This document shows positions 9,434-18,283 of a stretch of 58,578 nucleotides of DNA, piece after piece. The DNA lies in contig CAZFBS010000015.1 of NCBI GenBank assembly GCA_964517265.1, positions 1 to 58,578 on the forward strand, read 5' to 3'. The stretch is from REEP01 sp964517265. Its GTDB lineage: Bacteria > Pseudomonadota > Alphaproteobacteria > Rhodospirillales > Defluviicoccaceae. Position 1 is the stretch's first letter. Each line of letters opens with the position of its first letter. A program made the translations under genes and the position numbers. Below the pieces are notes generated by a model, which did not search any database, was not told the DNA's origin, and saw nothing but the letters and a program-made list of their open reading frames with translations.

Positions 9434-9997
9434 TCAGATCCCGCCGCCCGCTTCCAAAAGACCAGTGAGATAGGATACCCGCTGCAACAACGCATGCAGA
9501 CGCTTGTCCGCAAAGCCCTCCTGTTCGAGCCGGCGCACGGTGTTGATGAGATAATCCCGGTTGAGGCCGGCGCATCCCTGCGCGTTGATAATGATTTCCG
9601 CAGAACGCTCGATACCAAGGTCGCCAGCGTACTGGTGATGAGACGGATCGGCCACGAAGGAGTAAGCCCGCACCTCTCCTTGCCGCAAAATGACCGGCAG
9701 GAACCTCGGCTTGTAGGCGTAGGTGATGAGTTCGCGTTCGTGCAGATAGTCGATAACGGAGTCGACGGCGTCGTCCGCGACCCGCATTGCCAAGCCCCGA
9801 CAGGACCCGCCGCGCGCGAGGCCCAGCACCAACCCGGGATCCTCCGGCGTGCCGCGATAGTGATGCGAGTAAATGCAGAACGCCCGATGGTATCCCCGGA
9901 GCAGCGCGCTCTCAGTTTGGACATGCGGAAATCCCGGCTGCCACATCAGCGAGCCGTAAGCAAAAACCCAAAACTCTTCACAGCCTTGCTGCGGCAC
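9434..9997 (-). CDS. ChaC-type gamma-glutamylcyclotransferase
   Basis: A 187-residue protein of the ChaC family, which cleaves glutathione to 5-oxoproline and Cys-Gly. The substrate-binding loop FAYGSLMW (residues 12-19) is intact. The likely catalytic acid is Glu89 in YLHERE. The start is GTG at 9997, supported by AAGGGGAGATCG just upstream. The C-terminus (EAGGGI) overlaps a stretch resembling a tRNA 3' end on the other strand. It leads the minus-strand group that continues with dodecin after 118 bases. Confidence 0.92.
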   Translation of the reverse strand: MPQQGCEEFWVFAYGSLMWQPGFPHVQTESALLRGYHRAFCIYSHHYRGTPEDPGLVLGLARGGSCRGLAMRVADDAVDSVIDYLHERELITYAYKPRFLPVILRQGEVRAYSFVADPSHHQYAGDLGIERSAEIIINAQGCAGLNRDYLINTVRRLEQEGFADKRLHALLQRVSYLTGLLEAGGGI

Positions 9998-10139
9998 TGG
10001 CGATCTCCCCTTACGAGGTCCCGGCCGCTCTCCTGCCGGTGCGACAGCGGATCATACTATCTCTGCACTGGAATTCCGTACCAGGATACCGTCACCCGCG
10101 ATCCTGAGAGCCGAAAGGGTCATAACGCGGCCCGCTGCG

Positions 10140-11228
10140 CTAGCATGCCATGGGCTTGCGCCTTCGGAATACCTCCCACAGCTCCTCTGCGAGAATCCTG
10201 ACGAGGTCCGCGGCGGGCATGGCCCGAGCAAGGGGGGCTCCTTGACCCGCCCACTGTGCGCCGAACCCGTACTCACCAGCCGCTTTGGCGGCGGCATGGA
10301 GCGCCTTGCCGGCATCGTAAGGAATCGGGTAGTCCGGGCAGATCAGGCCGGCTGTCTCACGACCCCATGCGGTAAAGCAATTCTCAAGACAGCGCGCTGG
10401 CCGTCCCGAGATCCCTTTGGTGACAATCGTATGCCATCGTCCGGGGCCGGCCAGTGCCTCCCGATATGCCTCGTCTGCGCTGCTTTCCGGGCAAGCCACG
10501 AAGGCTGTTCCGAGTTGCGCAGCAACCGCACCCAGATCCATCACCGCGGCAATACCACGTCCGTCCATAATGCCTCCTGCCGCGATCACCGGCAGACCCG
10601 ATCTTGCCACCAGCAGCCGAGTGAGGGCCACCGTGCCGAGGCAGTCGTCCGGCGCCGAGGGATCGAAAACGCCGCGATGGCCGCCGGCTTCGTAACCTTG
10701 GGCAACGGTCGCATCGATTCCGGCCTTACGGGCCGCTTCGGCTTCCGGCAGGCTCGTTGCGGTCGCCAGCAGGGTGGAGCCGACGGCCTTCAGTGCGGCG
10801 ACGCGCTCCGCGCTCGGTAGCCCGAAATGGAAGCTGACCACCGGCGGAGCAAGTTCGACCAGCATGGCCAGCATCTCATCGTCTTCTGCGAAGCTTTTGT
10901 AGATGGGCCGCAGGGCGGACGGCGGCTCGGCCCTGAAGCTCTCGAACAGTGGCGTCAGCGCTTCGAGCCAAGCGGCCTCGCGGGCCGCATCGGCTTGGGG
11001 CGCGGCATGGACGAAGAGGTTGACGTTGAAAGGACTGTTGGTCTTGGCGCGCAGCTCTTCCATCATCGTTCGGGCGCCCGTTGCATCCGTCGCACCCACC
11101 CCGATCGAGCCCAGTCCGCCTGCGTTGGAGACCGCTGCGGCCAGCGCGGGGGTCGAGACACCGGCCATCGGCGCCTGCACAATCGGTAAACGGATGCCGA
11201 TTTGTTGAAGGGGGTTCATGGGGTCCAT
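10140..11228 (-). CDS. Nitronate monooxygenase (2-nitropropane dioxygenase family)
   Basis: A 362-residue TIM-barrel flavoprotein that oxidises alkyl nitronates with FMN and O2. The family features are the N-terminal QAPMAGVSTP, the GSIG loop, the catalytic His in QGYEAGGHRG, and phosphate-binding loops AAGGIMDGRG and LGTAF. The frame could be read further upstream. I chose the ATG at 11228 because AGGAAGA precedes it closely and the barrel begins a few residues later; the ATG at 11219 is an alternative. A perfect 10-bp inverted repeat lies 22 bases upstream. Confidence 0.88.
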   Translation of the reverse strand: MDPMNPLQQIGIRLPIVQAPMAGVSTPALAAAVSNAGGLGSIGVGATDATGARTMMEELRAKTNSPFNVNLFVHAAPQADAAREAAWLEALTPLFESFRAEPPSALRPIYKSFAEDDEMLAMLVELAPPVVSFHFGLPSAERVAALKAVGSTLLATATSLPEAEAARKAGIDATVAQGYEAGGHRGVFDPSAPDDCLGTVALTRLLVARSGLPVIAAGGIMDGRGIAAVMDLGAVAAQLGTAFVACPESSADEAYREALAGPGRWHTIVTKGISGRPARCLENCFTAWGRETAGLICPDYPIPYDAGKALHAAAKAAGEYGFGAQWAGQGAPLARAMPAADLVRILAEELWEVFRRRKPMAC

Positions 11229-11559
11229 TCTTCCTATTGGCATGTCCGGTTTGATGCGGGCGTTTCGCCGCATCAAATATTTCACGCGTTTGCGCAGTGG
11301 GTCTGCCGCCAACCTACCAAGGCGAAAGCACCCTCTCAAGTTACCCCAAGCGCCCGGACCCGGAGTTGACGTTTCAGGATCCAAAGCGATCCGCGAGACT
11401 CAGCCGAAGCGGAGAGGTTTCGGCTGCCAACGGCCTGGTCCTCGCTCGGCAACGGTTGCAGCCTGGATGCCACCTGCGTACGCTGAAGAAAGCAATGATC
11501 GGCAACGGCTACGGCGCGAGAAGAGCGCCCACGCCAGCAAAGTCTACGGAGGCAGATCG
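11229..11559. other. Divergent intergenic region with a strong inverted repeat
   Basis: The 331 bases between the nitronate monooxygenase start and the histidine-rich gene hold no recognisable protein. The main structure is the inverted repeat at 11250-11277. The remainder must hold the promoter of the plus-strand gene, but no clear -35/-10 pair is visible. Confidence 0.5.
11250..11277. promoter_or_regulatory. Perfect 10-bp inverted repeat (TTTGATGCGG / CCGCATCAAA)
   Basis: Arms at 11250-11259 and 11268-11277 are exact reverse complements around an 8-base centre (GCGTTTCG). The repeat lies 22 bases upstream of the nitronate monooxygenase ATG. It could be a dimeric repressor's operator or, in the transcript, a leader hairpin. 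No T-run follows on either strand, which speaks against a terminator. Confidence 0.55.
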
Positions 11560-11832
11560 ATGCGGGGCAGTCACGAGCACAGGCATCAACATGAACATGA
11601 GCACATCCACGCTCACAGACATGAGCATCGTCACGGCGATGAGCTTCACAGTCATGAGCACGCGCATGTGCACGATCATCCCCATGCGCATCAGCACCGC
11701 CACGGCCATGATCATTCAGCCGGCGAGCAAAGTCACGAGCACGAGCACGCCCATCATGTCTTGAAGGCGCATGATCACGATCATGCGCCAGGTGAGTTAC
11801 AGCCACACGACCATCCCCATCAGCAAAATTAA
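11560..11832 (+). CDS. Histidine-rich small protein, possible metal (Ni/Zn) store
   Basis: A 90-residue protein in which 34 residues are His, nearly all in alternating X-His pairs where X is mostly Glu, Asp, Ala or Arg. There is no signal peptide, membrane segment or Cys. The ATG at 11560 has GGAGG upstream at 7-8 bases. An in-frame extension upstream exists but has no such site and different composition. His-rich proteins such as Hpn or the tails of UreE/HypB bind nickel or zinc; that role here is inference. It stands alone, 93 bases before citrate synthase, with no urease or hydrogenase gene near. Confidence 0.68.
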   Translation: MRGSHEHRHQHEHEHIHAHRHEHRHGDELHSHEHAHVHDHPHAHQHRHGHDHSAGEQSHEHEHAHHVLKAHDHDHAPGELQPHDHPHQQN

Positions 11833-11925
11833 CGCGAGATTGACCTTGGCTGGCGCCAAAACGGGATCATCTATCTGAATAGGAATAAGAAGCATGTACG
11901 GTGTGGCACGGAGGAAGCGATCATC

Positions 11926-13260
11926 ATGAATTTCGAACTACCCGATCTGGAGATCCAGAAGCCCATCAAGGACGAGAAGGTCACCATCACCTTTCACAGC
12001 GACGGCAAGCAGTACGACATGCCGGTGTACAGTCCGACCCACGGACCCAAGGTGATCGATGTCCAGCGCCTGTACCGCGATACCGGCTATTTCACCTACG
12101 ATCCCGGTTATATGTCGACGGCGAGCTGTGATTCGGCCATTACCTTCATCGATGGTGACCGCGGCATTCTGTTGCATCGCGGATATTCCATCGAGGAGTT
12201 GGCGGCGAACTCCCCGTTCCTCGAAGTCTGCTATCTGCTTCTCCACGGCAGAATGCCCACCCGAAGCGAGCTTGAGACTTTCGACGACACCATCACCCAC
12301 CACACGATGGTCCACGAAAAGATCAAGATCTTTTTCGAGGGATATCGCCGCGATGCCCATCCGATGGCGGTCATGGTCGGTACCGTCGGCGCCTTGAGCG
12401 CCTTCTATCATGACGATCTCGATGTGAACGATCCGGCCGCCCGCATGATCGCGACGCACCGCATCATTGCCAAGATGCCGACCATCTGTGCGATGGCGTA
12501 CAAATATTCAATCGGGCAGCCTTTCATCTTTCCGCAGAACGATCTTGATTACGCAGCGAACTTCCTTCAGATGTGCTTTTCAGTACCTTGCGAGCATTAC
12601 CGGCTCAGCGAAGTTCAAGCGCGTGCGATGAATCGGTTTCTCGTTCTGCACGCCGACCATGAACAGAACGCATCCACCGCAACGGTCCGCATCGCCGGCT
12701 CCAGTCACGCCAACCCCTACGCTTGCATGGCCGCCGGCATTGCCTCTTTGTGGGGGCCAGCGCATGGCGGTGCCAATGCTGCCGTGATGGATATGCTGAC
12801 CAAGATCGGCAACAAGGATCACATCCCGGAATACATCAAGCGCGCGAAGGATAAGAACGACCCATTCCGGCTGATGGGGTTTGGCCATCGTGTCTACAAG
12901 AACTACGACCCGCGCGCGCGTGTGTTGCGGGAATCTTGCCATCAGGTTCTTGATGAGCTGGATATCAAGGACGAGCCACTGTTCGAGCTGGCGATGGAGC
13001 TAGAGCGGATTGCTTTGGAAGACGACTACTTCGTAGAGCGCAAGCTGTTTCCCAATGTCGATTTTTATTCCGGCATCACCTTGCGTGCTCTCGGGTTTCC
13101 GCCTGAGATGTTTCCGGCGCTGTTCGCGCTCGGCCGCACCATCGGCTGGGTGTCCCAGTGGAAGGAAATGATCGAGGCGCCCGACCAGCGGATCGGGCGG
13201 CCGCGGCAGCGTTACACCGGCGAGGCAATCCGGCCGTACGTTCCCATTGACCAGCGTTGA
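11926..13260 (+). CDS. gltA: Citrate synthase
   Basis: A 444-residue type II citrate synthase. It condenses acetyl-CoA with oxaloacetate at the entry to the TCA cycle. The catalytic triad is visible: His280 in GPAHGGANAA, His321 in GFGHRVYKNYDPRA, and Asp379 in FPNVDFYSG. The length and N-terminal beta-rich extension (about residues 1-60) match the hexameric, NADH-sensitive Gram-negative form. The ATG has a strong ribosome site (GGAGGAA). Its stop overlaps the proposed TTG start of the next gene, a c-type cytochrome. Confidence 0.97.
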   Translation: MNFELPDLEIQKPIKDEKVTITFHSDGKQYDMPVYSPTHGPKVIDVQRLYRDTGYFTYDPGYMSTASCDSAITFIDGDRGILLHRGYSIEELAANSPFLEVCYLLLHGRMPTRSELETFDDTITHHTMVHEKIKIFFEGYRRDAHPMAVMVGTVGALSAFYHDDLDVNDPAARMIATHRIIAKMPTICAMAYKYSIGQPFIFPQNDLDYAANFLQMCFSVPCEHYRLSEVQARAMNRFLVLHADHEQNASTATVRIAGSSHANPYACMAAGIASLWGPAHGGANAAVMDMLTKIGNKDHIPEYIKRAKDKNDPFRLMGFGHRVYKNYDPRARVLRESCHQVLDELDIKDEPLFELAMELERIALEDDYFVERKLFPNVDFYSGITLRALGFPPEMFPALFALGRTIGWVSQWKEMIEAPDQRIGRPRQRYTGEAIRPYVPIDQR

Positions 13261-13661
13261 AGCCCAGACGACGGTTGCGGGTTGTGGGGGCCGAGAGCAT
13301 TGTCTTGGTCCTCTGGATGATGGGGATCACGGCGGCAGCCGCAGTTGAGGGCGGCGATGCCGAGCGCGGCGAGATCGTCTTTCGCCGCGCGTGCGCCGTT
13401 TGCCACACGGTGGTGGCCGGCTATCACAAGGACGGCCCCTCCCTCCACGGTATTTATGGTCGACGAGCCGGCAGCACGCCGTTCTACACCAGATATCGCA
13501 GCATCGATGATCTTGACGTGGTTTGGAATGAAGAGACGCTGGATCGCTGGCTGGCCGATCCCCGTGCCTTCCTCGATGGCCGCGACACCACCATGACCTT
13601 CAAGCTCGGCAGCCCAGAGGACCGTGCCGACGTGATCGCCTATCTCAAGACGATCCGATAG
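13257..13661 (+). CDS. Secreted class I c-type cytochrome
   Basis: A 134-residue cytochrome c. An Arg-rich start and hydrophobic stretch (about residues 12-28) form a signal peptide or anchor, followed by Ala-rich residues. Haem attaches at Cys46, Cys49 and His50 (CAVCH), and Met113 (TTMTFKL) is the likely sixth ligand. The pattern GPSLHGIYGR is typical of the cytochrome c2/c550 fold. It likely carries electrons in the periplasm. The start is TTG, within TTGA overlapping the citrate synthase stop; a GTG nine codons in is an alternative. Coupling to gltA is unusual. Confidence 0.85.
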   Translation: MKPRRRLRVVGAESIVLVLWMMGITAAAAVEGGDAERGEIVFRRACAVCHTVVAGYHKDGPSLHGIYGRRAGSTPFYTRYRSIDDLDVVWNEETLDRWLADPRAFLDGRDTTMTFKLGSPEDRADVIAYLKTIR

Positions 13662-13674
13662 CTGGCGCTCGCTC

Positions 13675-14328
13675 TCAGCCGCCCTGCCGAACCGCCGACG
13701 CGTCCAGTTCCTCGCGCACCCGGCGGCGCAGCTCGGGCAAAAGTTCGCGATCGAACCATGGATTTTTCCGCTGCCATGCGAGGGTCCGCCAGCTCGGATG
13801 CGGCAGCGGCAAACGGTTGGGCAGAAACCGCCGCCACTCTCGCACGGTATCGGTCATCGAAGCACGGCGTTCGCGCTTGAGATAACGAAGCTGCGCGTAG
13901 CGGCCGACCAGCAGCACCAGCCGCAGGTTGGGAAGCATGGCCATGATGCGTCCGTGCCACAACGGGGCGCACTCCGGCCGCGGCGGAGCATCGCCGCCGG
14001 CAGTGTTTCGGCCCGGATAGCACAAGCCCATCGGCACGATCGCGATCCGCGTATCATCGTAAAACGTTTGGCGGTCAATCCCCATCCACTCGCGCAGGCG
14101 GTCTCCGGAGGCGTCATTCCAGGGAATTCCAGTCGCGTGAACGCGCGTGCCCGGCGCCTGACCAATCAGTAGAAGGCGTGCCGAGACTTGTGCCCGTAAC
14201 ACCGGCCGAGGGCCAAGCGGAAGGTAGGCCTCGCAGTGCCGGCACGCGCGGACCTCCGCCAAAAGGTCGGGCAGGTCTGTTTCGGCCGGTCTTGCCAATC
14301 CTTCAGGCAGTTCTACCTGTTCAACCAC
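13675..14328 (-). CDS. Uracil-DNA glycosylase family protein
   Basis: A 217-residue protein of the uracil-DNA glycosylase superfamily. Motif 1 is LLIGQAPGTRVHATG (GQAPG at residues 56-60) and motif 2 is LPLPHPSWR, with His177. Members remove uracil or related damaged bases. Motif 1 has no obvious catalytic Asp beside it, and the Fe-S cysteines of the family 4 enzymes are not all present (only CRHC near 29-32), so the exact subclass is unclear. GTG start at 14328, three bases after the stop of the upstream ABC permease gene, so translation is probably coupled. Confidence 0.8.
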   Translation of the reverse strand: MVEQVELPEGLARPAETDLPDLLAEVRACRHCEAYLPLGPRPVLRAQVSARLLLIGQAPGTRVHATGIPWNDASGDRLREWMGIDRQTFYDDTRIAIVPMGLCYPGRNTAGGDAPPRPECAPLWHGRIMAMLPNLRLVLLVGRYAQLRYLKRERRASMTDTVREWRRFLPNRLPLPHPSWRTLAWQRKNPWFDRELLPELRRRVREELDASAVRQGG

Positions 14329-14331
14329 CGC

Positions 14332-15111
14332 TCAGGCCTTCAATTTGTAACCCCGCGCGAACATCCGGTAGCACAGCAACCACAACAAGAGGTTGGCTCC
14401 TGCCATCACCAGCACGCCGATCCAGGGAGCAATGTCGGCATGCCCGATGAAGCCATAGCGAAAGCCGTCAATCATGTAGAAAAACGGATTGAGGTGGGCA
14501 ACTGTTTGCCCAACCGGCGGCAACCGCTCAACGGTGTAGAAGGTGCCGGAAAGAAACGAGAGTGGCGTGACGATGAAGTTGGTGACGGCCGCAATGTGGT
14601 CGAATTTTTCTGACCAGATGCCGCCGGCAACGCCGAGCAGGGAGAGGAACAGCGACGCCATAACCGCGTGATAGATCACGAAAAAAAGATGATGAAGGTG
14701 CAGGGTAACGAACGGCACCATCGCCAGTCCCACCGTAAGACCGACTGCGACGCCGCGGGTGGCGCCGCCCATGGCAAAGCCGAAGGTGAGTTCGTGAGCG
14801 GTCAGCGGTGGCATCAGGCTGTCGACAATGTTGCCCTGTACCTTGGCGATCACCAGCGACGATGACGTGTTGGCGAACGCGTTCTGCATGATCGCCATCA
14901 TGATCAATCCGGGCACGAGGAATTCTACATAGGTGACGTCACCGACCATTTCGACCGAGCGCCCGAGCGCCAAGGAAAAGATCGCAAGGAACAAGAGCGT
15001 GGTCACGATGGGCGCCAGCAGCGTCTGGGTGTAAACCTTGGCGAAGCGGCGAATCTCGCGCAGATAAAGGGTCCACAGACCCAGCCAGTTGGCGGCGGAG
15101 GGATTGTGCAT
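14332..15111 (-). CDS. ABC-2 type transporter permease without a neighbouring ATPase
   Basis: A 259-residue membrane protein with six hydrophobic segments, of the YadH/NodJ-like ABC-2 permease type. LNPFFYMIDGFRYGFIG near the C-terminus is the familiar ABC-2 signature, and a GLIMMAIMQNAF stretch lies before the middle helices. Such permeases export polysaccharides, lipids or drugs with a separate ATPase. No ATPase gene is adjacent, so its partner is probably elsewhere. It is followed directly by the glycosylase gene and is divergent from recX. Confidence 0.87.
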   Translation of the reverse strand: MHNPSAANWLGLWTLYLREIRRFAKVYTQTLLAPIVTTLLFLAIFSLALGRSVEMVGDVTYVEFLVPGLIMMAIMQNAFANTSSSLVIAKVQGNIVDSLMPPLTAHELTFGFAMGGATRGVAVGLTVGLAMVPFVTLHLHHLFFVIYHAVMASLFLSLLGVAGGIWSEKFDHIAAVTNFIVTPLSFLSGTFYTVERLPPVGQTVAHLNPFFYMIDGFRYGFIGHADIAPWIGVLVMAGANLLLWLLCYRMFARGYKLKA

Positions 15112-15192
15112 GATGCGGATCGGCTCTCCCTTTTTTTGGCTCCGGAGGGCGGCGCGGCTCGGCGGCGCTCTCCACTGTGGCGGACCGGCACC

Positions 15193-15783
15193 ATGACCGC
15201 TCAGCCAAACGCGCGCAAGATCACCGAGCGGTCGATCGAAAATGCGGCCCTGTTCTATCTCCAGCGATTTTCGAGTTCAGCCGAGAACCTGAGGCGGGTG
15301 CTGATACGGAAGGTCTGGCGCGCCGCCGGCGTTGCGGGTGCGGATTGCGAACAGGGATTCATTGCGGATGGTGCAGCGATCGTCGACCGGATAGTCAACC
15401 GATTTGTCGAGAGCGGTCTTTTGGATGATCGCACGTATGCGGAAAATCGGGCGGCGAGCCTGCACCGCCGCGGCTTGCCGGTCGCGCGGATCCGCCATCA
15501 ACTGGCGCTGAAAGGGGTCGGCTTGGACGCTATCGATCATGCGCTTGCTGCATTGATTGAGGAGGGTCGCGAAGCGCCAGCGAGTCTGGATCTCGCTGCT
15601 GCGGTCAATCTGGCGCGGCGGCGGCGGCTGGGACCGTTTCGGCAGCCGCCCGACCGAATGGGCATGCGCACCAAGGACCTCGCGGTGCTGGCGCGTGCCG
15701 GTTTCAGTTATCCTCTAGCGGTCCAGGTAATTGACGCGGTCTGTCCCGATGTGCTGATGGAGCATATTGGGGCGAAGCCGTAG
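15193..15783 (+). CDS. recX: RecX regulatory protein
   Basis: A 196-residue protein with the three-helix repeat layout of RecX, which binds RecA filaments and limits strand exchange. Recognisable stretches are ENAALFYLQRFSSSAENLRRVL at the start (short form ALFYLQRFSSS), then VDRIVNRFVESGLLDDRTYAE and RHQLALKGVG. The chain is a little longer than the E. coli form, and its last third (LARRRRLGPF) fits alphaproteobacterial RecX. I chose the ATG at 15193; an upstream in-frame ATG at 15106 would overlap the divergent permease start. recA is not in the window. Confidence 0.85.
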   Translation: MTAQPNARKITERSIENAALFYLQRFSSSAENLRRVLIRKVWRAAGVAGADCEQGFIADGAAIVDRIVNRFVESGLLDDRTYAENRAASLHRRGLPVARIRHQLALKGVGLDAIDHALAALIEEGREAPASLDLAAAVNLARRRRLGPFRQPPDRMGMRTKDLAVLARAGFSYPLAVQVIDAVCPDVLMEHIGAKP

Positions 15784-15801
15784 AATCTTTCCGATACTCC
15801 G

Positions 15802-18165
15802 TCACGTCCGCTTGGCCGAGTTGGGGCTGGCGAGGGAGCCTTCGAGTCCGCGGGCCGGTCCTTCCGTTGGGGCGGTTGGGTTCGGCACGTGGACGTCGTC
15901 GACGATCCGTTGCGGCTCGAACTCGATCGGGCCGTCCATCCGAAAGCGCGCCGGCGGTGCCCCACCCTCCTTGTCGATGCCGAAATAGATGGTTTGATGC
16001 GGGAATGGAATCTCAATACCGAGGGCGTCGAACCGTTTTTTCATGCGGCGATTGAATTCCCGTCCCACCGACCATTGCTTGACCGGTACCGTTTTGAGTC
16101 GGGCCTTGATGATCACCGCAGAATCCGCGAAGCGGTCGACGCCGAGGACCTCCAGCGGCTCCAGGATCACCGCGCTCCATTCGGGCTCTGCGCGCATCTC
16201 TTCGGCAATCTGCTGAACCACCTCGGTCACATAATCGGTATCCTCGCGATAAGCGACGCCGATATCCAGGAGATAGAAGGAAAACTCCTTGGTCATGTTG
16301 GTCACGGCACTGACTGCACTGAAGGGAATTGTGTGGACATTGCCGCTGAGGTCCCGCAGTCGGATCGAGCGGATCGATAGCCCTTCGACCGAGCCGCTGA
16401 TGCCTGCCACCGATACCACGTCACCCACGGAAATGGCATCCTCGAACAACAAGAATGCTCCGGTAATGACGTCCTTCACCAGGGTCTGAGCTCCGAAGCC
16501 GATGGCAAGCCCGACAACGCCAGCACCGGCAAGCAGCGGACCGATGTCGACGCCAATCTCGGATAGCACGATCATTGACACCATTACCGACAAGACCACC
16601 AGCAGGGCGTTGCGTAGCAATGGCAGGAGCGTGCGGGCGCGGGCGGTGGCCTTGCCCGCTTCGGTTCGGCGGGCGAGATAACCTTCAATTCCCGAGCTGG
16701 CGAATTCCCAGACGAAGGCGGCGCTGACGAGAACAATAGCGATGCTGACGATCCTGGTAAGAAGGCGGCCCCCTATCGGGGTCGTCAGCCAGCCGAAGGC
16801 ATCGATGCCCCATGCAGCAAGGACAGCGAGCAGTGCCACAGCCCACAGAAGCCCCCGCAGTGCCACGCCAAGGACCGGCAGATACTTGTTCATCCGGCGC
16901 TCGAGATTCGGATATTTCGCCCGCAGATCCGTGCCGATACCGAACCCACGCCCGATGATTCTGGTCAAGGTATTCTGGATGATCAGGGCGACGGCGAGAA
17001 CGAGGGCGCTGACGACGGTGGCTCTGGTGACGAAGATGAATCCATTGCCCATGTCCGCGGCCCAGATTACGTAGACGGCGGCAATGTAGATGACGGCAAG
17101 AACGTGCCATACCGCCGCGATTCTGCGACGAACGATTGCGACCGCTCCCTCTTTGCCCCTGCTTTTGATCCAGTTGGCGACATCCACTCGGTTTTGGAAG
17201 ACGAAAACGGTTGCCATCAGCGCAAGGACCAGCCCGAGCAGGCGCAACAGCAAGACGTGGACCGCAGGCGCCATGCCAAGCAACAGAGCGCCGCTGATCA
17301 CGAAGTAGCCGACCATGCCGATCAGCGTGACTCGTCGCACCCAAACGTAAAGGGAACGAGCTGTTTCGCTGGCAATGGGGAACAGCCGAAGCGACGGTGC
17401 CGCAGGAGCCAGGAGCGCGCGCGCAAGGACCAGAGTCGCCCGCACGAAAACATAGGCATTGACGATGGTAAGGGCGACTATCCGTGTCTGTCGCTCCACA
17501 TCCGCGACGCTCAGCACCACGGTGACGAGAACGGCGAGCGCAGCGATCGGCACCAGATCGATAATGGCGCGCGCGATCAGCATGACCATGCGCAAAGGCA
17601 GTGCGACAACCTCCCGACTTTCCAATGCATGGCGGGGCCGGTAAAGCGCGATCTTGACGAGAAATTCAATGACGATGGCGGCGATAGCGATTGCAATCGC
17701 CGTCCCTGCAGCGGTCAACCAGCGGGTACGCGCCTCCGAATCTAAGGCCTGATCGAGAGCATAGGAGACGGCGGCGGGGAGCCGCTCCAGTTTCCCGGCA
17801 AGAGTTGCCCCTGCCGCCTGCATCTCTGCAACGCCTTTGCTGATCTCGCTGATGACGCCGGTGATCGCCGCGTGGGTCGGCAGCTCATCTTGCGCAGGAG
17901 TTGCCTCGCGGGCTTCAATCAGCGCACGCAGGGTTTTCAGCAGTTCAGCGCGTTTCGCTTCATCTTCAATTGTGGCGGTCAGCTGGCGCAGATCCTCGAT
18001 GCTCACCGGGGGCTCAGGCTCTGTTGCCGGTATCGGTGGCTCCTCTTGCGACCAGGCCCGTTGCGCAGAGGTGGGTAACGTGGCGGTGGCGAGGAACACG
18101 AAGACGAAGATGCCGACAATGCGCAAAAGGGTGCTCGGTCTCGACAGATGCATGACGGTGATCAT
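15802..18165 (-). CDS. Large mechanosensitive (MscS-type) ion channel
   Basis: A 787-residue inner-membrane protein. A signal peptide (about residues 1-35) leads to a periplasmic helical segment (residues about 40-150, Glu/Ala-rich, probably coiled coil). Ten or so membrane helices follow, then the MscS core: pore helix GAGVVGLAIGFGAQTLVKD, then the beta domain with FEDAISVGDVV, and the C-terminal alpha/beta cap with GREFNRRMKKRFD. The channel releases solutes at sudden hypo-osmotic shock. The C-terminal tail after about residue 745 is Pro-rich. The start ATG at 18165 has weak ribosome-site support; the ATG four codons later is an alternative. Confidence 0.92.
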   Translation of the reverse strand: MITVMHLSRPSTLLRIVGIFVFVFLATATLPTSAQRAWSQEEPPIPATEPEPPVSIEDLRQLTATIEDEAKRAELLKTLRALIEAREATPAQDELPTHAAITGVISEISKGVAEMQAAGATLAGKLERLPAAVSYALDQALDSEARTRWLTAAGTAIAIAIAAIVIEFLVKIALYRPRHALESREVVALPLRMVMLIARAIIDLVPIAALAVLVTVVLSVADVERQTRIVALTIVNAYVFVRATLVLARALLAPAAPSLRLFPIASETARSLYVWVRRVTLIGMVGYFVISGALLLGMAPAVHVLLLRLLGLVLALMATVFVFQNRVDVANWIKSRGKEGAVAIVRRRIAAVWHVLAVIYIAAVYVIWAADMGNGFIFVTRATVVSALVLAVALIIQNTLTRIIGRGFGIGTDLRAKYPNLERRMNKYLPVLGVALRGLLWAVALLAVLAAWGIDAFGWLTTPIGGRLLTRIVSIAIVLVSAAFVWEFASSGIEGYLARRTEAGKATARARTLLPLLRNALLVVLSVMVSMIVLSEIGVDIGPLLAGAGVVGLAIGFGAQTLVKDVITGAFLLFEDAISVGDVVSVAGISGSVEGLSIRSIRLRDLSGNVHTIPFSAVSAVTNMTKEFSFYLLDIGVAYREDTDYVTEVVQQIAEEMRAEPEWSAVILEPLEVLGVDRFADSAVIIKARLKTVPVKQWSVGREFNRRMKKRFDALGIEIPFPHQTIYFGIDKEGGAPPARFRMDGPIEFEPQRIVDDVHVPNPTAPTEGPARGLEGSLASPNSAKRT

Positions 18166-18283
18166 TTGGCCAAATGGGGGAAAGGCACCACATTACGTGC
18201 CGATGCGCGGTAAACTGGGTGCTCCACTCACGAGCGCATGCCTTTGATGAACGATTTTGGATAGGAGTTCAACGGCTGGAGCC

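Noticed and set aside
11580..11820. A CRISPR-like or satellite repeat in the histidine-rich gene
   Set aside because: The repetition follows alternating His codons (CAT/CAC) with unequal spacing and no unique spacers; it is low-complexity coding sequence.
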